Shown: positions 54,342 through 63,056 of the stretch, in pieces
How the letters are laid out: each line of letters starts with the position of its first letter
Numbering within the stretch: position 1 is the first letter of the stretch
NCBI RefSeq assembly: GCF_050003625.1
Contig: NC_134397.1
Location: 221,278,537-221,342,536, forward strand
Source: Haematobia irritans
Taxonomy: Eukaryota > Arthropoda > Insecta > Diptera > Muscidae
Direction of reading: 5' to 3'
DNA: 64,000 nt
Translations under genes and position numbers: made by a program
Notes under the pieces: generated by a model
The model's database searches: none
What the model was told of the DNA's origin: nothing
What the model saw: only the letters and a program-made list of their open reading frames with translations

Positions 54342-55634
54342 AAGGGTGATACGGTCAAAATTTGGTCAATATAAACTTGACGTATTTCTTTCAATTTTGC
54401 ATTTAAAAACCTGAACACCCCTCATTTTGAAGGTGTGTGTGTGTAGAATGTTGTTCCTATTTTGATTTTGGAATTCACTCTTCAGTTGTCAAAATGCCGT
54501 CCAAGCAAGAAGAGCAGCGTATCAAAATTTAGCTCGCGCATCGCGAAAATCCGAGGTACTCGCACGCAAAGCCTGCAAAATAGCTAAAAGTTGTCAAATC
54601 AACCGTTACAAATGTAATTAAAGTGTTTGGGGAACGTTTGTCGACAGCCAGGAAGTCTGGATCGGGGGGAAATCGAAAACCGGAAGCCGCTGAGACGACA
54701 AAGAGAGTTGCCGGTAGTTTCAAGCGAAACCCTAACCTCTCTCTCCGAGATGCCGCAAATAAGCTGGGTGTATCATCTACAACCGTGCATCGAGCCAAAA
54801 AACGAGCCGGACTATCGACTTACAAGAAGGTAGTGACTCCAAATCGCGATGATAAACAAAATACGACGGCCAAAGCGCGATCCCGGATGCTGTACACGAC
54901 GATGCTGACGAAGTTTGACTGCGTGGTAATGGACGACGAAACGTACGTCAAAGCCGACTACAAGCAGCTTCCGGGACAGGAGTTTTATACGGCAAAAGGA
55001 AGGGGAAAGGTAGCAGATATTTTCAAGCACATAAAATTGTCAAAGTTCGCAAAGAAATATCTGGTTTGGCAAGCCATCTGTACCTGTGGCTTGAAAAGCA
55101 GCATTTTCATAGCTTCCGGGACTGTCAACCAAGAAATTTACGTGAAAGAGTGTTTGAATAAACGTCTGCTGCCTTTCCTGAAGAAACACGGTTGATCCGT
55201 ACTTTTTTGGCTGGATTTGGCATCTTGCCATTACGGTAAAAAGGCCATGGAGTGGTACGCCGCCAACAACGTGCAGGTGGTTCCCAAGGACAAGAACCCT
55301 CCCAACACGCCAGAGCTCCGCCCAATTGAGAAATACTGGGCTATTGTCAAGCGAAACCTAAAGAAGACCAAAAAAACTGCTAAGGACGAGCAGCAGTTCA
55401 AGGCAAACTGGCTTTCTGCGGCGAAGAAGGTGGACAAGGTGGCTGTACAAAATCTGATGGCAGGTGTCAAGCGTGAGGCCCGGCAATTCGGATTTGGAAA
55501 AGCGAAAGCCTAACTGAATATTTTTCCTGAATTTTATTGAACTTGAAAAAGAAATTTAATTTGATTTTTTAAATAAACGATTTCACCGATTTAGACGCGT
55601 TTTCCATTGACCAAATTTTGACCGTATCACCCTT
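54342..55634 (+). mobile_element. DD37E Tc1-like transposon, decayed copy (1293 bp)
   Basis: It has the same AAGGGTGATACGGTCAAAAT ends as the copy at 43643, in the opposite orientation. TA flanks both sides (54340-54341, 55635-55636). The gene inside carries three nonsense changes. Confidence 0.9.
54494..55513 (+). pseudogene. Tc1-like DD37E transposase pseudogene
   Basis: It has the same length as the intact gene (340 codons including stop) with no net indel. There are in-frame TAG at codon 13 (54530-54532), TAG at codon 30 (54581-54583) and TGA at codon 234 (55193-55195). The catalytic D and E codons are still present (MDDETYV, WLDLASCHYG, ELRPIEKYW). Inactivation is by point mutation, so insertion is older than at 43643 but not ancient. 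Confidence 0.9.
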
Positions 55635-55636
55635 TA

Positions 55637-55831
55637 TAAATTTTCTATTTTCGACAGGTTTCTATTGAAATATGTGTGGACAAAACTGTCTATATATACA
55701 TGACTTTTTATCACTACATGCTGCCAGAATAAGGTTTTCCATATATTTAAAAGCTCAATCAAAACATTTTCAACATTTCCCTCTGTAACTTTTGGTATAA
55801 AAAAAATGATCGCTTTTTCTGCACGGACGAA
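55637..55831. other. Short intergenic spacer
   Basis: AT-rich sequence between two transposons. Nothing recognised. Confidence 0.4.
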
Positions 55832-56301
55832 AAAGACTGTTTTTCATATGTTTGGGTGTAAAAATTATATGTTTGGAACTCACATTTTTTAACACAATAT
55901 TTTTGAGCGCAAGCATATAATGTTCGTAAACTAGCATAACATGTTTGGGACATATATGTTAATATGTTAGAACATATTATGTTTGGGACTTAAAATGTTT
56001 GTGAATATAATATGCTTAGATACAATCATATATTAATTTGGAAATAGCCTATAAACATATATGTGTTTAGAAAGAGAGATCTAGAGAGTATGCTGCAAGT
56101 AAAATAATGGAAGTAACCAATTGACGCCTTAAAAATATATTCACACAAAGAAAATTTCATTAAAATGTATGCCCTAAGGTGAAACATAATATGTTTGAAC
56201 AATACAAACAATATTTTGTTTGCACCAATCCTGAAAATATATATGCTTGAAGCAAAATGTGTTTGGGGTATATGTTACAGAAGCCATTTTTTTTGAGGGT
56301 G
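55832..56301. mobile_element. CAC/GTG element, short form (470 bp)
   Basis: It begins CACGGACGAAAAAGACTG and ends CCATTTTTTTTGAGGGTG, with TG duplicated on both sides (55830-55831, 56302-56303). It shares end regions and the ATATGTTTGG-rich interior with the longer forms but lacks the tRNA-like modules. The left part is nearly the same as 63057 onward. Confidence 0.78.
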
Positions 56302-57017
56302 TGGCTTTTCTATGTTTTTGGAAATTGGAAATCTAGCAGTTTTTAGTGAAACAATTCTGGGAACGCTGCTCAGCACCATCGCATTTTGCACACATAAACA
56401 TTTCTACGGTATAATGACCGCTAAAAACTCTACATTTTAATCTGCTGGAATTTTGAAAAATGCAAAAATGGGTCAAAATACTGCACAGCCTTTGACTTGC
56501 AACGTGTGATGGCTTTGTCGGTCGTTTGAAGCCAATAATCCTTCGAATAATTTCTTTTATCTCTTAGACTGTGCTACAGTTATATTGAATTTTATTCACA
56601 TGTATCTTTTAAATTCATCATTTATTCAATTTCACATATTAGGCTCTTATTATGACGTGATTTACCCTTTAACTACCGATGTCCACTTAAGAGGAAATTC
56701 CAAAACGACAACAAACTCTATTTCCCCACTTAGTTTCGATTTATTTTTGGTTGTTATTTTAAAGTAGAGGCTTTAATATAAATAAGCTATAAATATTTCT
56801 TATATTGTTGGGCACTAAAATGCATTTTTACAAAATTCTTTAATTGGTTTTTAACCTTCGGAAACATTTCTACAACACAGCGTAAGGCTGTTGATCTCTG
56901 GTGTCGTCCCTGCCGAATTTCATAATTTTCATTTAAACCCAAGAATTCACGTAAATTTCGCAACCATTATTTATTAAGCACACATTTAAATCACATATAT
57001 CTATTTATCATCATTTC
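56302..57017. repeat. Intergenic; repeat shared with 33550-33920
   Basis: From about 56700 to 56860, CTCTATTTCCCCACTTA, TTTAAAGTAGAGGCTTTAAT and AATAAGCTATAAATATT match the composite element interior. Near 56970, TTTATT on the plus strand gives AATAAA on the minus strand, a likely polyadenylation signal for the gene that ends at 57018. Confidence 0.5.
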
Positions 57018-57373
57018 TTATCTGGTATAAGGTTCAACCCATTTCCATTCCTCCCAGACAACACATTTTTGTGGAGCTTCCATGAAGGCTTCATTGGGTG
57101 GACATTGAATGTAATCGGCTTTCTCTTTACCCTCTGGGCAAATCCAATAATGAGTAGGATCGGAAATATCACGGAACATGCGTGTGTGATCACTGACAAT
57201 GGCACAATTGGGTTCGGCATAAATATCCTGGGGTTCATAACGAGCTTGAGGTAAATGAGCAGCAGAAGCCAAGGCCACAAGGGCACACATTACAAATATG
57301 GAAACTGAAATTATAAATGTAAACATTTCTCTATCGAATTTTATGTAAAAATAACCTTAATACCTTTGGACAT
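57018..57373 (-). CDS. Small secreted four-cysteine, chitin-binding-like protein, paralogue
   Basis: Exons 57364-57373 (ATG TCC AAA G) and 57018-57304 are separated by a 59-base intron with GTATTA donor and TTATAATTTCAG acceptor. The product has 98 residues: signal peptide MSKVSIFVMCALVALASA, then AHLPQARYEPQ and a domain with four cysteines (NCAIV, YWICP, QCPPNEAF, KCVVW). It ends EEWKWVEPYTR. The pattern DPTHYWIC...CPPNEAFM...C.VWEEWKW parallels the gene at 50797, and both introns fall after exactly 10 coding bases in phase 1. It is probably secreted and may bind chitin, but two of the six cysteines of the classical domain are missing. I do not recognise a named orthologue. Confidence 0.87.
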
Positions 57374-57404
57374 TTTGAATGTTAGTTTTCTGAATCTATC
57401 ACTG

Positions 57405-57439
57405 ACTGATAGTTAATTGTGAAAATTCTGTTATTTATA
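57405..57439 (-). promoter_or_regulatory. Core promoter: TATA box and initiator
   Basis: On the minus strand TATAAATA (57432-57439) is followed 32 bases later by an initiator ATCAGTC (A at 57407). This is canonical spacing for an insect TATA/Inr promoter and places the transcription start about 34 bases before the ATG. Confidence 0.75.
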
Positions 57440-57781
57440 TCAACAGCTCCAGCTTCATATATTCTTATCAATATCGAGGCTATTATCAATCACGCTTCTG
57501 TGTGTAATATTATAGATGGGTAACACATTTTAACTTTGTTTTTCAATTTACTGATAATGAATCGTCATGTTGTCTCATTATGGCTCGATGTGAATATTAT
57601 TGATATGATATCCTTTTGGACTTTACTTTTTTACACCAAAAAAAATCTTGACCGGATCCAAAGATTTTGTCCTTATACAATCAATACCAATATTCTGAGT
57701 CAAAGAACTGCACTAAGAATGCATCTAAGGTTAGACGAGATTCTCTTTTAAATTTGAGTTTTGCGCAATTAATAACTTATA
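57440..57781. other. Intergenic with a partial MITE
   Basis: From 57633, CACCAAAAAAAATCTTGACC, AAAGATTTTGTCCTTATAC and TTTAAATTTGAGTTTTGCGC match the left half of the 14231 MITE in order. It is interrupted by the DD41D element at 57782. Confidence 0.5.
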
Positions 57782-58712
57782 AAGGGTGATTTGTTAAGAG
57801 TTTGATAACTTTTTTTTAAAAAAACGCATAAAATTTGCAAAATCTCATCGATTCTTTATTTGAAACGTTAGATTGGTCTATGACATTTACTTTTTGAAGA
57901 TAATTTCATTTAAATGTTGACCGCGGCTGCGTCTTAGGTGGTCCATTCGGAAAGTCCAATTTTGGGCAACTTTTTCGAGCATTTCGGCCGGAATAGCCCG
58001 AATTTCTTCGGAAATGTTGTCTTCCAAAGCTGGAATAGTTGCTGGCTTATTTCTGTAGACTTTAGACTTGACGTAGCCCCACAAAAAATAGTCTAAAGGC
58101 GTCAAATCGCATGATCTTGGTGGCCAACTTACCGGTCCATTTCTTGAGATGAATTGTTCTCCGAAGTTTTCCCTCAAAATGACCATAGAATCGCGAGCTG
58201 TGTGGCATGTAGCGCCATCTTGTTGAAACCACATGTCAACCAAGTTCAGTTCTTCCATTTTTGGCAACAAAAAGTTTGTTAGCATCGAACGATAGCGATC
58301 GCCATTCACCGTAGCGTTGCGTCCAACAGCATCTTTGAAAAAATACGGTCCAATGATTCCACCAGCGTACAAACCACACCAAGCAGTGCATTTTTCGGGA
58401 TGCATGGGCAGTTCTTGAACGGCTTCTGGTTGCTCTTCACTCCAAATGCGGCAATTTTGCTTATTTACGTAGCCATTCAACCAGAAATGAGCCTCATCGC
58501 TGAACAAAATTTGTCGATAAAAAAGCGGATTTTCTGCCAACTTTTCTAGGGCCCATTCACTGAAAATTCGACGTTGTGGCAGATCGTAAGTCTATTCATG
58601 ATGAAATGTCAAAGCATACTGAGCATCTTTCTCTTTGACACCATGTCTGAAATCCCACGTGATCTGTCAAATACTAATGCATGAAAATCCTAACCTCAAA
58701 AGAATCACCCTT
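57782..58712 (-). mobile_element. DD41D mariner-type deletion derivative, copy 2
   Basis: It has the same ends and structure as 17527-18460. TA flanks both sides (57780-57781, 58713-58714). At 931 bp it differs from copy 1 by small indels only, so the loss of the DNA-binding domain predates the spread of both copies. Confidence 0.88.
57887..58599 (-). pseudogene. Mariner-type transposase fragment with frameshift
   Basis: The frame is equivalent to 17634-18347. A small net deletion near 58580 (CTTACGATCTGCCACAACG versus CTTACTAACGAGCCACAACG in copy 1) puts the initiator out of frame. From about 58540 the remaining 217 residues match copy 1 with three differences that I can count, and all three catalytic aspartates are kept. 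Confidence 0.8.
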
Positions 58713-58714
58713 TA

Positions 58715-59439
58715 TTTTTAAATTCAGACTCGACTTGAAATATTGAAATCTTCATTAAACTAAAATCTTTAAATACATTTTCTGTTTAGAATATACTCCT
58801 CCACAGGATGAGGGCTATTTTAAATTTGTCATTCCGTTTGTAACATATCGAAATATTTATCTCAGACTCCATAAAGTAGACACAGTGAAACCTCTGAAAG
58901 GTCGATACTAGATAGGGTCACGGCCTAAAGGAAAAAAAGTTGATGCAGCCACCCCCAGTTTTGTAGCATATTCGAAGACAATTTCAGAACACCAAAACTT
59001 TTTTTCCGTGCACCCTACGACCCCCCGAAATACAATTTATTGTGCTGTGTCGTCATTTGAAGTCCGATCGAAAAGAAACTCATATCGTTGTTCATGGTTG
59101 ATCAGGGGATATATTTCGTGCATTGGTCATTTTTGACTCCGACGTCAAATTTGATTTTTAATTTTTTTTATAACCATTATAAAGATCTTAACAAAATATG
59201 AAACTTTTGGTTTTGAAGTATTTACTTATATTCATAAACAAAAAAGTTACAGAGATTTTAAAAAGTCAATAGGTCACCCTACACACCACCAAATAGTTTT
59301 TGTTGTGTTGTCATGATGTCCGATCGAAACCACATGCACATCGTTATTCACATCTACGAAATTAACAGACTTAAAAAATCATGTAGCGAAAGTGATTGTT
59401 AGAATTTTAAAACAGTAGGCTCTCAAATTGTACTAGCAA
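58715..59439. other. Intergenic with HINE remnant and an unknown duplicated motif
   Basis: CTCCACAGGATGAGGGCTAT and GTCATTCCGTTTGTAACAT (58797-58850) are a HINE B/C end remnant. A diverged direct repeat (GTCGTCATTTGAAGTCCGAT at about 59047, GTTGTCATGATGTCCGAT at about 59307) flanks about 260 bases. No gene is supported. Confidence 0.35.
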
Positions 59440-59945
59440 CAAGTATATTCAGCACTAAGTTCGGCCGGGCCGAATCTTAAATACCCACCACCATGAACCA
59501 AATATTAGGGTTTCCTTTGAAATTTCAGGAGGGCTTGAGGACTGTCCTCCCGAAGATAAATTTAAAGATTTCACCTATGAGGACTATATCAGATTCTGGA
59601 TTTATAAGAACCATTTTTGTTTGAGTTTTAGAGGAATCATTAACATCTCTTGTAAGTGTGCAAGAAAATTATAAAATAACGTCTTGATTTGAACTCTTAA
59701 ATCTGTAGAAGTATAATCTGGAAATTTTAGATTGAGTTTCAAGCAATTTTCATGATCAGTGCGCCTTCTACACCCTCAAGAAATGAAGTCGGTCTATATG
59801 GAGGCATTACCAAATGGACCGCTAAAAACTTAATCCGATACACGTTTTGTGAGCCTAAAATACCAGAATATTTACAATTTCAGGCAAATCAGATAAAAAC
59901 TACGGTTTCTAGAAACCCAAGGAGTTAAATCGGGAGATCGTTCTT
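59440..59945 (+). mobile_element. HINE family C, 3'-truncated copy
   Basis: It begins CAAGTATATTCAGCACTAAG with the hairpin TTCGGCCGGGCCGAA and TACCCACCACCATG. Then one diverged unit follows (AAGTCGGTCTATATGGAGGC), and the copy ends in an A-rich run near 59945. Confidence 0.65.
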
Positions 59946-60043
59946 AAAAAAATAAAAAAAAAAAAAAATTAAATTAATCACAACTTTTATTGGATACTTG
60001 CCAAATGCAAAGATTGATCTCAAAAAGGCTCGCTTCAGAACTA

Positions 60044-60617
60044 CCCAGCAAAAAAAGCGTCGCCAAAAAAGTACTGAAAATTTTCTTTTTGGATCCGGAA
60101 GTGGTGCAAAATTGACGCAGAAGCCATGATTTTAACATGGGCTTGTCATAGGACGGATGTCCACCATTTCAACAGCCGTTGCACTGAATTTGCATCACTT
60201 GTTAAGGTGTGATGCGAGTCCAGTGATTGGGATGTGAATAAAGAAATTTTGTCATATTTTGACGAATAATTTATTTCTAAAAATTTTTTATGATTTTTAA
60301 TGCATTATAACGCTTGTCTGGAACGTTTGACATAAAATATTTTCAAAAATTCGCAATTTTTCTAGAAAGGATTTAGCATTTTTTTCGGCAAAATTTAAAT
60401 AATTAGCACTTTTCTATTAATTTTTAATCTGCTTTTAACCCATTTGAAACAATACAATTTAAAATTTCCCATTAAAAATATTAAAAAAGCGAGTTATAAA
60501 AAATTGACTCAAATGAACTTCCTGTGCAGTTAAAATAAAGAACATCTTTGGGAGGATATATTTGGAAGTGCTTTTAAAGTTGTACCTTAAGAAGAACTTC
60601 CAAATTTTTTTGCTGGG
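60044..60617. mobile_element. CCCAGCAAAAAAA MITE (574 bp)
   Basis: The ends CCCAGCAAAAAAA and TTTTTTTGCTGGG form a perfect 13 bp inverted repeat, with TA on both sides (60042-60043, 60618-60619). The interior is non-coding. No other copy is in the window. Confidence 0.75.
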
Positions 60618-60619
60618 TA

Positions 60620-60817
60620 CTTACATGCATCATTTCAATGCAAGGCGATTAAAAAGTACGAAGAATTCTATATAGGTCAATTGTTTATTATTTATGGATG
60701 CCCAAAGATAATTACAGATTGATTTATTTACGTCACTGTTAATAACTGGAATGTTAGTGTGAGTATTGAAGACGAATACTAAACAAATTCAAACAGAAAA
60801 TACAGTTGCATTGACAA
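60620..60817. other. Short intergenic spacer
   Basis: Nothing recognised. Confidence 0.4.
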
Positions 60818-62154
60818 CAAGTATATACAGCAGTAAGTTCGGCCGGGGCGAATCTTAAAATGATTTGAAATCTTAAATCTGTAGATTTTCACCCGACAAG
60901 TAAAATCTGGAAATTTTACATTGAGTTTCAAGCAATTTTCATGTTCAGTGCGCCTTCTTTATCCTCAAAAAGTGAAGTCGGTCTATATGGAGGCATTACC
61001 AAATGAACCAATAAAAACTTAACCCGATACACGTTTTTGTGAGCCTAAAATACCAGAAAATTTACGGTTTCTAGAAACCCAAGGAGTTAAATCGGGAGAT
61101 CGTTCTTATGGGGGCTATACTAAAATATGGACCGCTACTCACCGTTTTCGGCACACCTCTTTTTGACCCGAAAATACCTCTAGATTTCCAATTTCAGGTA
61201 AATTGAATAAAAACTGCGGTTTCTATAAGCCCAAAAAGTAAAATCGGGAGATCGGTCTATATTGGGGCTATACCAAAACATGGACCGATACTCACCATTT
61301 TTGGCACACCTCTTTATGGTCATAAAATATCTCTAGATTTCCAATTTCAGGCAAATAGGATAAAAACTTCGGATTCTAGAAGCCCAAGAAGTAAAATCGG
61401 GAAATCGGTCTGTATGGGGGCTATACTAAAATATGGACCGATACTCACCGTTTTCGGCACACGTATTTGTAGTCCTACAATACCTCTAGATTTCCAATTT
61501 CAGGTAAATTGAATAAAAACTGCGGTTTCTATAAGCCCAAGAAGTAAAATCGGGAAATCGGTCTGTATGGGGGCTATACCAAAATATGGACCCATACTCA
61601 CAATTTTTGGCACATGCATTTGTGGTCCTACAATACCTCTAGATTTCCAATTTCAGGTAAATTGAATAAAAGCCCAAGAAGTAAAATCGGGAGATCGGTC
61701 TATATGGGGGCTATACGAAAACATGGACCGATGCTCATCATTTTTGGCACACCTCTTTATGGTCATAAAATACCTCTAGATTTCAAATTTCAGGCAAATT
61801 GGATAAAAACTACGATTTCTATAAGCCCAAGATCTCAAATCGGGAGGTGTGTTTATATGGGGACTATATCAAAACCTAGACCGATATAGCCCATCTTCGA
61901 ACTTGACCTGCCTGCAGACAAAAGACGAGTTTGTGCAAAATTTCAGCACGATTGCTTCATTATTGAAGACTGTAGCGTGATTACAACAGACAGACAGACA
62001 GACGGACAGACGGACATCGTTATATCGTCTTAGAATATCTCCCTGATCAAGAATATATATACTTTATATAGTCGGAAATCGATATTTCGATGTGTTACAC
62101 ACGGAATGACAAACTTATTATACCCCCGTCACCATTCTATGGTGGTGGGTATAA
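60818..62154 (+). mobile_element. HINE family C, complete copy
   Basis: It begins CAAGTATATACAGCAGTAAG with a hairpin (TTCGGCCGGGGCGAA) and ends CTATGGTGGTGGGTATA. ATCGGTCT recurs at 61251, 61404 and 61557, a period of 153 bases. The units (CAATTTCAGGTAAATTG, GGGGCTATAC) differ clearly from families A and B. A CAGA/CGGA microsatellite lies at 61990-62014. Confidence 0.8.
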
Positions 62155-62199
62155 AAACACATGCATTTTGCATAACGCAGAAAATGCCGTAGTTCAAAC

Positions 62200-62345
62200 A
62201 ACGAGTATGTATACAAAGGGCACCGTGGGTGTCGAAATTATGTATCGATATAGCGATGTCCATCCGTCCGTCTGTTAAAATCGTTTCTCATCTTTCCAAT
62301 GAAACAAAATATCGACTTGGCACATATAGTTGTTATTGATTGTAC
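62200..62345 (-). repeat. HINE fragment
   Basis: CGATATAGCGATGTCCATCC, GTCCGTCTGTTAAAATCG and ACATATAGTTGTTATTGAT are the microsatellite region of a family B-like element. Confidence 0.55.
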
Positions 62346-62351
62346 TGCAAA

Positions 62352-62635
62352 CACAGAAAAAATATCACCAATATTTTCCCAATCAAAATTTTAATTGATT
62401 TAAAAAAGACATTTATTTAAAAATTTTATTGGTTTAACAAAATATTGTTAAATGAAACAAAAATCAAGCACAAAAATTAATTGTATCTATTAACTGTATA
62501 ATTTGAAAAATTAATTTTTTAATTGACTTTGTTGATTGTTACTATCATTTCTGTGATTGAAAACATTTCAATTAAAACTAATTGGATCAATTAATTTCGT
62601 GATTGAAGAAAAAAATATTTTTTTCTTGGACCATT
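62352..62635. mobile_element. AATTAATT-rich MITE, diverged copy
   Basis: From CACAGAAAAAATATCACC to GATTGAAGAAAAAAATA, colinear with 1712-2000 (shared AAAACATTTCAATTAAAA, GGATCAATTAATTTCGTGAT). Confidence 0.6.
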
Positions 62636-62639
62636 TTTA

Positions 62640-62976
62640 GATTTACCATGCAGAGCCTCTTCTTGGAGCAAATTTTATTCAATCCGGTGAAATTTTGGTA
62701 CATGGTCTTAGTATATGGCATCTAATAACCGCGTAGAAAATAGGTCCTTATTGGTCCATAGTATGGCTCCCATATCAATCGATCCCCTGATTTAGTTTGC
62801 GGGGCCTCTTGGTGGAGCAAATTTGATCCGATCCGATTGGGATTCGGTACACCACGTTAGCATATGGCCTCTAATATTACATATATCTCACCCATACAAA
62901 CCGGTCCCCGATACGGATGTCATTTGATACGTGATGTTAATATATTGCTTCTGGTCCATATCGATCCATAACTATA
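62640..62976 (-). repeat. HINE family B fragment
   Basis: Decayed units (AGAGCCTCTTCTTGGAGCAA, GGTACATGGTCTTAGTATAT, GGCTCCCATATCAATCGATC). It is interrupted by the mariner insertion at 62979. Confidence 0.6.
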
Positions 62977-62978
62977 TA

Positions 62979-63056
62979 ACAGGTTGGCTGATAAGTCCCC
63001 GGTCTGACACATAGATGGCGTCGCTAGTATTAAATGCATATTATTTTTACATAGTA
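62979..63056 (+). mobile_element. Himar1-type (irritans) mariner end, truncated or split
   Basis: After TA at 62977-62978 the sequence ACAGGTTGGCTGATAAGTCC, continuing CCGGTCT, equals the Himar1 inverted terminal repeat as I remember it. ATAGATGGCGTCGCTAG follows. Only 78 bases are present before a CAC/GTG element begins at 63057. The rest of the mariner, if it exists, lies beyond the window. Confidence 0.8.
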
